Source: Methylovulum sp. (GTDB lineage: Bacteria > Pseudomonadota > Gammaproteobacteria > Methylococcales > Methylomonadaceae). Taken from it: DNA of 56,791 bases. Numbering within the stretch: position 1 is the first letter of the stretch; every line of letters begins with the position of its first letter. The position numbers and the translations under genes are program-made. The DNA lies in the NCBI GenBank assembly GCA_028712695.1, contig JAQTQZ010000022.1:1-56791 (forward strand), in the 5' to 3' direction. The notes beneath the pieces are model-generated. The model saw nothing but the letters and a program-made list of their open reading frames with translations. It did not search any database and was not told the origin of the DNA. Shown here one piece after another: positions 42,936 to 51,705 of this stretch.

Positions 42936-44027
42936 TTAGGTATTTTGCACAACGATGGTCGGGAACCGCGTACTGAAATCCTTGGCCTTTAACGCCAGTT
43001 TTGCTGCTGTTTTACGGGCGATGGTTTTGTAAATTTGTGCAGCGCGGCTGTCGGGATCGGCAATGACGGTCGGATGGCCGGAATCGGCATTTTGGCGGAT
43101 AGTAATATCCAGCGGCAATGCACCCAAAAAGTCAATCTTATTGACTTCCGCCATAGCTACGCCACCGCCGGTGCCAAAAATGGCTTCTTCATGGCCGCAC
43201 TGCGAGCAAATATGCAAGCTCATATTTTCGACCAGTCCCAGCACGGGCACGTTGACTTTGGCAAACATACCTAATCCCCGTTGGGCGTCAATCAGCGCAA
43301 TATCTTGCGGAGTGGTGACGATAACCGCCCCGCTGACCGGAATCTGTTGCGCCAAAGTCAATTGGATGTCGCCGGTGCCGGGTGGCAAATCAACGATCAG
43401 ATAATCGACATCTACCCAGTTGGTGTCACGCAACAATTGCTGCAAGGCATTGGTTGCCATGGGGCCGCGCCAGATCATGGCTTGCTCGGCTTCAACCAAA
43501 TAACCTATCGACATGGTTTGTATGCCGTAAGCTATTTTGGGTGTCATGGTTTTTTTATCGACACTCTCTGGAAAACCGGACAGGCCTAACATGGTGGGAA
43601 TGCTGGGGCCATAAATGTCCGCGTCCAGAATGCCGACGGTCGCGCCTTCCGCCGCCAAGGCCAGCGCCAAGTTGACGGCGGTGGTTGATTTACCGACGCC
43701 GCCTTTGCCCGATGCCACGGCAATGATATTTTTGATATGGGGATGGGTTTTCAAAGTCTGCTGGACGGCATGGGAGATAATTTTCACCGTGACTTCAACA
43801 CTGATCGTGCCAATTTCAGGTAAGGTTTTCAGCAGTTCCTCAATGGCGGTTTGCAATTCATCCACATAACTTTTCGCGGGATAGCCCAGTTCCAGTTTGA
43901 CGCTGACATTTGCGCCATCTAGCGTGATGGCCTTGACCGATTTGGCAGTGACCAAATCAACGCCGTGATGGGGATCGATAAATGTTCTTAGCAGGTTTTC
44001 TACGTCCGCTTTTTCAATACTTGACAT
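42936..44027 (-). CDS. apbC: Mrp/ApbC-type Fe-S carrier ATPase
   Basis: 363 residues. N-terminal MIP18-like domain (1-90), then a P-loop with GKGGVGKST (107-115), DADIYGPS, DLPPGTGD, and a conserved CxxC (CSQC, about 273-276) for Fe-S cluster binding. It delivers Fe-S clusters to targets. It is upstream of dcd. Called mrp or apbC in related genomes. Confidence 0.9.
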   Translation of the reverse strand: MSSIEKADVENLLRTFIDPHHGVDLVTAKSVKAITLDGANVSVKLELGYPAKSYVDELQTAIEELLKTLPEIGTISVEVTVKIISHAVQQTLKTHPHIKNIIAVASGKGGVGKSTTAVNLALALAAEGATVGILDADIYGPSIPTMLGLSGFPESVDKKTMTPKIAYGIQTMSIGYLVEAEQAMIWRGPMATNALQQLLRDTNWVDVDYLIVDLPPGTGDIQLTLAQQIPVSGAVIVTTPQDIALIDAQRGLGMFAKVNVPVLGLVENMSLHICSQCGHEEAIFGTGGGVAMAEVNKIDFLGALPLDITIRQNADSGHPTVIADPDSRAAQIYKTIARKTAAKLALKAKDFSTRFPTIVVQNT

Positions 44028-44263
44028 GCATATTCCTGATTGGTTGAAAATATAAAACCGAAAGTTTTCCTCAGGATATAAGGAGTATGCTGCTTTTTCA
44101 ATAGAATTTATGCGGGTATGGCCTGAATCTGGCCAGTTATTTAACGGATGTTACGTATTGTCGACAAAAGACGCGAAAATAAAAGCGTGGAAAATCTATT
44201 TTTCTGGATACATTTTTTCTTACTTTTTATAGTGTTGGCAACTATTCCATCTTATTTTTGGCA

Positions 44264-44301
44264 TAAAAAAACCCGTTGGAATTGCTTCCAACGGGTTTTT
44301 A
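44264..44301. terminator. bidirectional intrinsic terminator after hps-phi
   Basis: AACCCGTTGGA-ATTGC-TTCCAACGGGTT (about 44270-44296) with an A run before (44265-44271) and T run after. It suits hps-phi on the minus strand and would also work rightward. It is in the 292-base gap 44028-44319, which has no gene. Confidence 0.85.
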
Positions 44302-44319
44302 CGTTTAGTTAAATGGTGG

Positions 44320-45495
44320 TTATTCTAAGTTGGCGTGCCGTGAGCGCATTTCTTCTTCAGCAATACCTTTCTCATGGATAAGATGAGAAACCAAGGCTTC
44401 TAGGAAGAATAGGGTGGATAATTCAAAGACAGTGCCCATTGGCATCCCTTCCACCTTGCCGTATTGTGCAGGTGTCCCCACTTGAAATACGCCGTCCGCC
44501 ATATCCCCGATGGTTGATTTTTCTTTGGACGTAATCAATAAGATGTCGGCACCTATGTCTCTGGCGCGTTTGGTGAAAGCAACCAGTTGTTCGGTTTCGC
44601 CCGAACCTGAAATGATAATCAGCAAATCCCCACGTTTAATGCTGGGCGTGACAATTTCGCCGACCACGCTGACATCGTAACCGCTGTGCATTAAGCGCAT
44701 TGCAAAGAATTTGCAGATTAAGCCAGAGCGGCCTGCACCGGAGACGAAGATGCGGGATGCCCTGTCGAGCATGCGCGTCAGTCTTGCGGCGTTGGATTCG
44801 TCGGTTGCTGTCAGGATGGAGTTTATTTTGTTGATGACCATTTGTTGATGCGTTGATTTACCGTCAGCGGCATCGCGTATCATACGTGCTGCATCGGCAG
44901 GCGATGCAGCGCCATAGATTGCTGCGCCCACCACGATAATGTCGGCACCTGATTGGACGACTTGTTTGACAGTCGATTGTTTGATGCCGCCCGCCACCGA
45001 TAACCTAACCTTTAAGCCGAGTGATGCAATAGCCTCCAAATCGGCGAATGGGGTTTGTCCTGCGGCTTGTGCATCCAGCCCCGTATGTACGCCGATGATG
45101 TTTGCCCCGAGTTCGGCGGCTGCTCTCGCACAAGCCAGTTTGTCAGGCACGTTGATCAAGTCTATCTGGGCTTCCGCTTGGTGCGCTTTGGCGGCTTTAA
45201 TCACGCCTTCAATAGTTGCCATGCCCGACACGCCCAGCACGGTACAAATATCGGCGCCTGCTGCATAAAAAGGTGTTGCTTCGTATTCGCCCGCATCCAT
45301 GGTTTTCAGGTCGACTAAGATTAGCTTGTTAGGAAACCGCGCCCGCAACGCTTTAACCAGTGCTAGGCCATTGTATTTGATACAGGGAGTGCCAATTTCA
45401 AAAATGTCAATATAAGGTGCTGCTTGTTCGGCAAGGCTTAGGGTTTGGTCAAAATCCAAGGAATCCAGCGCCAATTGTATGAGTGGTCTAGCCAT
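44320..45495 (-). CDS. hps-phi: fused hexulose-6-phosphate synthase / phosphohexuloisomerase
   Basis: 391 residues. Residues 1-208 are hexulose-phosphate synthase: the DLKTMDAG and SVAGGIKQ segments match the OMP-decarboxylase-like barrel with the phosphate-binding loop. Residues about 215-391 are the SIS isomerase (SGAGRSG, ISGSGETE). The fusion links formaldehyde to ribulose-5-phosphate and makes fructose-6-phosphate, the RuMP formaldehyde assimilation step. Such fusions are known in methylotrophs, so this is the main clue to the host type. Confidence 0.95.
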   Translation of the reverse strand: MARPLIQLALDSLDFDQTLSLAEQAAPYIDIFEIGTPCIKYNGLALVKALRARFPNKLILVDLKTMDAGEYEATPFYAAGADICTVLGVSGMATIEGVIKAAKAHQAEAQIDLINVPDKLACARAAAELGANIIGVHTGLDAQAAGQTPFADLEAIASLGLKVRLSVAGGIKQSTVKQVVQSGADIIVVGAAIYGAASPADAARMIRDAADGKSTHQQMVINKINSILTATDESNAARLTRMLDRASRIFVSGAGRSGLICKFFAMRLMHSGYDVSVVGEIVTPSIKRGDLLIIISGSGETEQLVAFTKRARDIGADILLITSKEKSTIGDMADGVFQVGTPAQYGKVEGMPMGTVFELSTLFFLEALVSHLIHEKGIAEEEMRSRHANLE

Positions 45496-45645
45496 GTTAT
45501 ACGCTCCAGTTTTGTTATAGTTATAAAACGCCTCTTGCTCCGCGAACTCTAAAACAGTAAGCCATTGATGTCAATTGTCCGGGGACAGCATCTGGTTTAG
45601 GAGATTTGCCTAAAATTTACCGGATGTTATAGGTGGGCATTTGTT

Positions 45646-46077
45646 TTAGAGATGGCTGCTGACCCAACGCGCAATGTCACCGGCATTCATCGCACCGGAC
45701 TGGCGGGCTAGCTCGTGTCCGGCCTTAAATAGTATCAGGGTAGGAATGCTGCGGATGTTAAATTGGGCGGCAATGTCTTGCTCCTGTTCGGTATTCAATT
45801 TGGCGAACCGCACCCGTGGTTCAAGGCTAGCCGCCGCTTGTGCGAATGCAGGCGCCATCATCTTGCAGGGCCCGCACCAGGCCGCCCAGAAGTCGACCAC
45901 AACAGGAATATCATTACGGGCAATGTGTTGCTGAAAATTATCCCCCGTCAGTTCAAACGGGTGCCCCACAAATAAAGCCTGTTTACATTTGCCGCAACGG
46001 GGGTGTTGTGCCAAGCGCTCTGACGGAATCCGGTTGACGGCGTTGCAGAAGGGACAAACAATATGCAGTGTGTTCAT
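45646..46077 (-). CDS. trxC: thioredoxin 2 (zinc-binding)
   Basis: 143 residues. N-terminal zinc site C8, C11, C28, C31; thioredoxin domain with WCGPC (C68, C71). TrxC reduces disulfides, often induced by oxidative stress. It is downstream of hps-phi's start on the same strand, with a 150-base gap. Confidence 0.95.
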   Translation of the reverse strand: MNTLHIVCPFCNAVNRIPSERLAQHPRCGKCKQALFVGHPFELTGDNFQQHIARNDIPVVVDFWAAWCGPCKMMAPAFAQAAASLEPRVRFAKLNTEQEQDIAAQFNIRSIPTLILFKAGHELARQSGAMNAGDIARWVSSHL

Positions 46078-46147
46078 TTTATGATCCTTGTGTTAGGCGA
46101 TGCAGTTTTGTTTGATATAAGGCTTGTACAATTAAAAATCAACGCGG

Positions 46148-46654
46148 CTAGCTTTTTGGAAGTATTGGGCTTACGGTGTTGTTGCTGACATTAATTGTGT
46201 AAGCCCGTCCGAAACCGGCCACATAGCGGCCGGTTTCGGGCACTAAGGCAAATAGATGGAAATCGGATAATGACCGTAACACGCCGACAATATCGCCAAA
46301 CTTATCCTGTAGGGCTTGTAACTGGGTTCCGTAAACCGGTGCGTCATGCGCTATTTCTTGGACGTAGCAGGAAAATACCGCACGTTCCCTCGCAAAAAGA
46401 TTTTGGGAGTCAGACTCAGCGCGGATAAACATCACCGAGGCTTGCGGGTTGTTGATTAAATTGGCGGTATGCCCGGCCAGATCACTGACAAAAATATAAA
46501 ACCAACCGGCCTCATCGCGCACAAAAGGCGCGTAGCTAAGGTCAGGCACGCTGTTTGCAGAAGCGGTTGCCAGTAATAGGGTTTGCTGCGCTGTTACCAG
46601 TTCATGGAAATCATTGCTAATGTCAGCGTGGTGGTCTGTTGTATTTTTGTGCAT
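46148..46654 (-). CDS. pyridoxamine 5'-phosphate oxidase-family protein (HugZ-like)
   Basis: 168 residues. The split-barrel pattern LLLATASANSVPDLSYAPF, then the SDLAGHTANL and ASVMFIRAE segments mark a PPOX-fold flavin- or heme-binding protein, close to the HugZ heme-utilisation group. The substrate is not clear. Stands alone, divergent from ald. Confidence 0.8.
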   Translation of the reverse strand: MHKNTTDHHADISNDFHELVTAQQTLLLATASANSVPDLSYAPFVRDEAGWFYIFVSDLAGHTANLINNPQASVMFIRAESDSQNLFARERAVFSCYVQEIAHDAPVYGTQLQALQDKFGDIVGVLRSLSDFHLFALVPETGRYVAGFGRAYTINVSNNTVSPILPKS

Positions 46655-46840
46655 CTGGTATATCTCTTGCTGATGATTTTTATGTAATGTTGAACGTAAC
46701 GCTGCATAAGATGGGTGACCAAAAATTGATGTCGCAGGATGTATCAGTTTCTGGTCAATCTAAGTATGTTAAACCTCATCGCCGTGATAGTTCAAAGTAA
46801 AAATGGATTGTCAGGCAACCAACAATTAAAGGGTGAAGTA

Positions 46841-47938
46841 ATGAAAATTGGTGTTCCAAAAGAAATAAAGGATCAAGAGGGCAGGGTGGCCATAACGCCT
46901 GCCGGCGTCCAATATTTGATCCAAAATGGCCATTCAGTTGTAGTTGAGCTGGGTGCGGGTTTAGGATCGGGTTTTACGGATGCGCAGTACGAACAGGCTG
47001 GCGCACGGATGGTTTCTGTCGCTGAAGCCTGGGCTGTTGACTTGGTGGTTAAAGTGAAAGAACCCATGACGTCCGAATACCCGTATCTGGACAAGCAATG
47101 GGTATTCACTTTTTTCCATTTGGCTGGCGTGGCATCGAGCCTGACAGACGAGTTGCTAAACAAAGGCACTACGGCTATTGCTTACGAAACATTGGAAGAT
47201 GAGCATGGGCGCTTGCCTATTCTAGCGCCCATGAGCGCGGTGGCCGGCAATATGGCGACACTGATGGGGAGCTATTATCTGGCGACTTTTAATCAGGGCA
47301 AGGGTATACAATTAGGTAAAGTGCTGGGCAAATGCCACGGCAAGGTCGTTGTGATTGGCGATGGCGTGGTCGGGCAGCATGCCGCGCAAGTGGCCTGTGG
47401 CATGGGTGCCGAGGTGTTTGTTGCGGGTATTGACCCTGCTTTTATGCAACACATCAAAGCAACGGTGTTGCCCGATGCGACGTTCTTTTTGTCTAGCCCC
47501 GATGCTATTAGTGAACATCTTGCCGATGCCGATTTGGTGGTGGGTGCGGTACTGTGCCGTGGCGCGCATGCACCCAAAGTCGTCACCGAAGCCATGATAA
47601 AGTCCATGGAGACGGGGTCTGTCGTTGTGGATGTCAGTATCGACCAAGGTGGCTGTATTGAGACATCAAAACCTACGACGCATTCCGATCCGGTATTTAT
47701 AAAGCATGGGGTGGTTCATTATTGCGTGACCAATATGCCGGGTGCTTATCCAAGGACATCAACGCTGGCGCTGATGGATGCAACGCTGCCCTATATCCTA
47801 AAGGTTGCCAATACTGATAAAGGGTTGCTAATGGAAGATAAGGTACTTGTCAAGGCGGTTAATATTTATGACGGTAAAATTACGTGTAAAGCAGTGGCTG
47901 AAGGGTTGGGTAGGCTGGGCGAATACCAGCAGTATTAA
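46841..47938 (+). CDS. ald: alanine dehydrogenase
   Basis: 365 residues from ATG 46841 (AAAGGGTGAAG before); the frame runs upstream to 46739 without a better start. Substrate residues K74 and H95 lie in VKVKEP and FFHLAG; the NAD-binding run is VVIGDGVVGQ. Makes alanine from pyruvate, ammonia and NADH, or the reverse, an ammonia route known in methanotrophs. Confidence 0.95.
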   Translation: MKIGVPKEIKDQEGRVAITPAGVQYLIQNGHSVVVELGAGLGSGFTDAQYEQAGARMVSVAEAWAVDLVVKVKEPMTSEYPYLDKQWVFTFFHLAGVASSLTDELLNKGTTAIAYETLEDEHGRLPILAPMSAVAGNMATLMGSYYLATFNQGKGIQLGKVLGKCHGKVVVIGDGVVGQHAAQVACGMGAEVFVAGIDPAFMQHIKATVLPDATFFLSSPDAISEHLADADLVVGAVLCRGAHAPKVVTEAMIKSMETGSVVVDVSIDQGGCIETSKPTTHSDPVFIKHGVVHYCVTNMPGAYPRTSTLALMDATLPYILKVANTDKGLLMEDKVLVKAVNIYDGKITCKAVAEGLGRLGEYQQY

Positions 47939-48223
47939 TAGGACATGGAGTTACGTTTTTTGCGAAATATTTTTTCGGGCATCCTGCTTAAAAAATCAGT
48001 AAAAATCATTTTTTCCTTATATCTGTGGGTACGTGGCCACTTGTGCCTGATGTTGCCCGATTTGTCCACGTCACCTCGATCCAACCCGGAACTTTAGTTC
48101 TACATGATTTGACATTGTGTTGTGATGCTGGGCGGGGGGGGATCTAAGATTAGAACCTCGTCTGGCACTACTTAACCAACGAAGGAATAAATGGATATAA
48201 GGACAGGTTGTTGTTTAAGTTTA

Positions 48224-48263
48224 TAAATAAGAATCATTTGCATCTTTATAAGTGTTTGCACTA
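48224..48263 (+). promoter_or_regulatory. Fur-box-like site and promoter of the porin gene
   Basis: AATAAGAATCATTTGCATC (48225-48243) fits the Fur 7-1-7 form TGATAAT-n-ATTATCA at about 10 of 14 positions with a perfect AAT-C-ATT core. A promoter-like TTTGCA...TATAAT lies at about 48235-48266. The rest of 47939-48300 (362 bases) shows no gene. Control by Fur is inferred. Confidence 0.5.
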
Positions 48264-48300
48264 TAATTCAAGCACAGTTTTTTAATGAGAGATCATTCAA

Positions 48301-49707
48301 ATGAGACCTAAGCATAAGTTTATTTTTATAGTTGGCGGGTTAACTGCTGCAATTACCGTTTTGAGCCCTCCGGCGAGCGCCTTGGAAAGGCCGCAAACAA
48401 TGGATGATATGTGGAAAATTATCCAGGCGCAGCAAAAGCAGATTGATGAGATGAAAGCGGCAATGCCAACGGCGGCAATCGCTTCTTCTGAAAAGACAGC
48501 GGCAACTGGAGATGTAAAAAAGTTAGAACGCAAAACGGATGTGTTAAGTCAGGAAGTGGAAAAGTTACGCACTAATCTCGCCATTCCTGAGGAAGCCAAA
48601 TATAAAAGCGCTTACGGTTTAGGCCCTGCCGCGTCTAAGGTTTATCAGGTGGGAAAAGGCTTGTCGATAGGCGGTTACGGCGAAGCCATTTATCAGGATT
48701 ATGTGGGGGACAAAGGCGATAACAAGAATAATGCTGATATGGAGCGGATGGTGTTATATGCCGGTTATAAATTCTCGGATCGTATTCTTTTCAATAGTGA
48801 ATTGGAATTTGAACATGCTTCTAGCGGCGAGGGTGCGGAACTAAAAGGTGAAGTCGGTGTAGAATTCGCGGCCTTGGATTTTTTCATTGATCCGCTCGCT
48901 AATGTTCGGGCAGGTTTGGTGTTGATGCCAATGGGTTTTATCAACCAGATCCATGAACCACCTTTCTATTTTGGTAATCACCGGCCTGAAGTTGAACAAC
49001 GCATTATCCCTAGTACCTGGCGTGAAATGGGCGTGGGGTTGTTTGGGCAAATCACGCCTAATTTGACGTATACGACTTATTTGGTGAACGGTTTAAATGC
49101 CGAGGGATTTAGCTCTGATGGTATTAGGGAAGGGCGCGGTGGTGGCAGTCAGGCTAAAGCCGAAGATTTTGGTTATGTGGGACGCATGGATTACACACCT
49201 TCCAATTTACCAGGCGTTACCGTTGGCGGTTCTGTGTATGTGGGCAATTCGGGTCAGAACCAACTTTATGCCGGAAAAAAAGTGGATGCTTTCACGCAAT
49301 TATATGAAGGCCATGTGCAGTGGAAATATCGTGGTCTGGAATTCCGTACCCTTGGGTCATGGGGTCATATTGGCGATGCGGGGGTACTGAGCGCTGCTAA
49401 TGGCCAGACCATCGGCTCAGAAAATTACGGTTGGTATACCGAGGTGGGCTATGACGTGTTGCCTTTGCTGATACCGGATACGCTTCAATATTTGGCGCCG
49501 TTCTTCCGTTATGAACAAATGGACACTATCGCTAAAGCGCCTGCAGGCTTTGCCGACGACCTTAGCCAAGACCGGAAAATCTATCAGTTCGGCTTGCAAT
49601 ACAAACCGATCCCTAATGTTGTCATTAAGGCCGATTACCGTAATTTCACTGCAAAACAAGGTAATTTGCCCGATGATTTCAACTTAGGCTTCGGCTTTAT
49701 TTTCTAG
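48301..49707 (+). CDS. outer-membrane porin (OprO/P-type)
   Basis: 468 residues. Signal peptide about 1-27, then a coiled coil (about 30-90) that likely holds trimers, then a beta-barrel with many aromatic-ended strands and a final Phe, the outer membrane insertion signal. Resembles OprO/OprP porins, which carry phosphate or other ions; the substrate here is unknown. Fur-like site upstream, terminator downstream. Iron-linked transport is possible. Confidence 0.85.
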   Translation: MRPKHKFIFIVGGLTAAITVLSPPASALERPQTMDDMWKIIQAQQKQIDEMKAAMPTAAIASSEKTAATGDVKKLERKTDVLSQEVEKLRTNLAIPEEAKYKSAYGLGPAASKVYQVGKGLSIGGYGEAIYQDYVGDKGDNKNNADMERMVLYAGYKFSDRILFNSELEFEHASSGEGAELKGEVGVEFAALDFFIDPLANVRAGLVLMPMGFINQIHEPPFYFGNHRPEVEQRIIPSTWREMGVGLFGQITPNLTYTTYLVNGLNAEGFSSDGIREGRGGGSQAKAEDFGYVGRMDYTPSNLPGVTVGGSVYVGNSGQNQLYAGKKVDAFTQLYEGHVQWKYRGLEFRTLGSWGHIGDAGVLSAANGQTIGSENYGWYTEVGYDVLPLLIPDTLQYLAPFFRYEQMDTIAKAPAGFADDLSQDRKIYQFGLQYKPIPNVVIKADYRNFTAKQGNLPDDFNLGFGFIF

Positions 49708-49765
49708 CGCAGGGAATCATCCATCGCCTTATAGTATGATATAAACAACCCAATTGGATAACAGG

Positions 49766-49815
49766 CCGCCAGTCAGACAGTCCGTGATTTACTGCCTGAC
49801 TGGCGGTTTTGTTTT
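49766..49815 (+). terminator. intrinsic terminator after the porin
   Basis: CCGCCAGTCAG (49766-49776) pairs perfectly with CTGACTGGCGG (49796-49806), followed by a T-rich run. A strong stop between the porin and the FMN-binding gene; partial readthrough may link them. Confidence 0.85.
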
Positions 49816-49868
49816 CTGTTGGTTTATTTTATAGTTAAAACCAATGTTCTGATTAATGAAGGCGCACG

Positions 49869-50414
49869 ATGAAAACGATTAAATTTCTTATGCTGTTGGT
49901 TACCCTCTTAAGCATTGCTCCAATGAGTTTCGCCACTATTTTTTACAGTAAAAATGAGGCGATGGCGCTGGTTTTTGGCAAAGGGGCACAAATAGAATCA
50001 TTGTCACTATTCCCTGACGATGATCAAATTGCCCAAATTCAGGCGTTGGCCAAGACTAAGTTGGATTCCGGCCTGTTCACTTTTTATGTCGGCAAAGAGC
50101 AAGGCAAAATAACAAGTTATGCGGCGATTGAAACCAGCACGGTAAGGACCAAACCAGAAACCTTGATGATAGTGCTGACCGCTGACGGCCAATTGAGTAA
50201 TGTCTATACGCTGGCTTTTCATGAGCCGCCTGAATATCAACCACCGCAACGGTGGTATGACAAGCTGCTCAAACGCCCGTTAGCCGATATGGATTTTAAT
50301 AAGGGCGTGGACGGCATTAGCGGCGCAACCCTGAGTGCCCGTTCTGCGTTGACCAGTATCCGTAAGGTGATGGCGGTCTATGAAGTGATGATAAAAAATC
50401 AGGATAAGCACTAA
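49869..50414 (+). CDS. periplasmic FMN-binding domain protein
   Basis: 181 residues. Signal peptide about 1-22; FMN-binding domain with flavinylation motif DGISGAT, in which T154 would carry the covalent FMN. Such domains pass electrons in RnfG/NqrC-type systems. It overlaps the next gene by one base and follows the porin, so the three may act together. Confidence 0.85.
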   Translation: MKTIKFLMLLVTLLSIAPMSFATIFYSKNEAMALVFGKGAQIESLSLFPDDDQIAQIQALAKTKLDSGLFTFYVGKEQGKITSYAAIETSTVRTKPETLMIVLTADGQLSNVYTLAFHEPPEYQPPQRWYDKLLKRPLADMDFNKGVDGISGATLSARSALTSIRKVMAVYEVMIKNQDKH

Positions 50415-50926
50415 TGCGCTATTTTGTAACAGGCGAGCAACAACGTAAGTTGCTGTTGAATTCTCTGGTGTTGATGTTTTTAGGTTATATTTTATTGCTC
50501 TGGTTGAGTAACGGCTTGATGTATTTTCATCGGATGGATTTAACGCCTGATTCAGTGGTTGCTTATTATTTAGGCTCTGAAGAATTATTTACCCAAGCGC
50601 GCAGCTATGAAGGCATGCTGGAAGTGTCGCATTTCCATCTGTTTTCAATGGGAATGTTGGTTGTCACTTTGACGCACTTAATGCTGATGACTGAGTTTTC
50701 AGTGCGGCTAAAAATTTGGTTGAATGGCTTGATTTACCTTTCGGCAGTGGGGGATGAGGCGGGTGGCTGGTTAATCCGTTTTGTCCATCCGTATTTTGCG
50801 TACTTTAAAATAGCCGCCTTTATGATTTTGGAACTCTCATTGCTCGTCCTGATTGTCGCCGTGAGCTATTCGTTAATTCTGGCAAGAGCCAGAATATACA
50901 ATACTAAGCCGGTCGATATGGGCTAG
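50414..50926 (+). CDS. four-helix membrane protein with histidines
   Basis: 170 residues, four predicted membrane helices, with His residues in HFHLF and in the TLTHLMLM helix, which could bind heme; no C-x-x-C-H motif. Probably the membrane partner of the FMN protein (overlapping by one base). Activity inferred. Confidence 0.7.
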   Translation: MRYFVTGEQQRKLLLNSLVLMFLGYILLLWLSNGLMYFHRMDLTPDSVVAYYLGSEELFTQARSYEGMLEVSHFHLFSMGMLVVTLTHLMLMTEFSVRLKIWLNGLIYLSAVGDEAGGWLIRFVHPYFAYFKIAAFMILELSLLVLIVAVSYSLILARARIYNTKPVDMG

Positions 50927-51465
50927 CGTTCGGAAATACGCATCCGGTTATTGTCTTGGATGATATTAAAGCGCTGCAGCACATTCATCCCCAACAAGGC
51001 TTGGCTTAAATTAGGCACAATGACTGCTTCGACATCCCGGATTAAAAACACCCCTACTTTTAATTTGTCGATAACAACAGTACAGGCCCCCGTTATTCCG
51101 TTAGCGGTCTGCATTGTCACTTGGCTTTTGCATTCCAGATTGGCTGCTGCGGCAACAGAATGGGGCAATGACACCAGCGATGCACCGGTATCAATGACAA
51201 AAGTGACAGCATTGCCGTTAATTTCGCTATCCACGAAGTAATGGCCGCTGCTGCCTTGTTCAAGGGATAAGCTTTGTTTAGGCTGGTCGCTGTCTTTAGG
51301 CGATACCCATGAACTTAAACTTTCTTCGCCCTCTGCACAAGGCGATTTTTGATAAACCATACCGTGTTGTGTTTTGCATTTGAAGACCATACGGTCAGCC
51401 AGCGAGTTACCTGACAAGCCGATTAAAACAACAGCCGCGCTTAAACCTAAAATAGTTTTGTCCAT
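50923..51465 (-). CDS. DUF4124 / retropepsin-like aspartic protease
   Basis: 180 residues. Signal peptide about 1-23; DUF4124-like segment MVFKCKTQHGMVYQKSPC; retropepsin-like domain with catalytic VIDTGAS (D92). It is a periplasmic single-domain retropepsin of the bacterial clan AA type. Targets unknown; the end overlaps the membrane gene by 4 bases on the other strand. Confidence 0.8.
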   Translation of the reverse strand: MDKTILGLSAAVVLIGLSGNSLADRMVFKCKTQHGMVYQKSPCAEGEESLSSWVSPKDSDQPKQSLSLEQGSSGHYFVDSEINGNAVTFVIDTGASLVSLPHSVAAAANLECKSQVTMQTANGITGACTVVIDKLKVGVFLIRDVEAVIVPNLSQALLGMNVLQRFNIIQDNNRMRISER

Positions 51466-51516
51466 GCTACCCTCCTTAAGATGTTAAATCTGATAACTTT
51501 GCCTTAAAAGCGCGTG

Positions 51517-51705
51517 TCAACAACACCGCTTAATGCCTTGCCATTTGCTGTCTTGCCATTGTTTGAAAAATTCTGCTTTACTTAATGGTGGCGCTTCGGT
51601 CTCAGCGTGATGATGTTGTGCATAATGCACTAAATACCGTTCATAGGCATCATCGCCGGATAAGCGGCGAATAACCCGCCATAAGTTTTTGAGTTTTGAA
51701 ATCAT
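51517..51705 (-). CDS. ybdD: YbdD/YjiX-family protein
   Basis: 62 residues, with SGDDAYERYLVHY and the C-terminal F-x-x-x-W-x-x-x-x-W pattern of the small CstA companion. Its start lies one base into the cstA stop. Acts with CstA in pyruvate or peptide uptake. Confidence 0.9.
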   Translation of the reverse strand: MISKLKNLWRVIRRLSGDDAYERYLVHYAQHHHAETEAPPLSKAEFFKQWQDSKWQGIKRCC

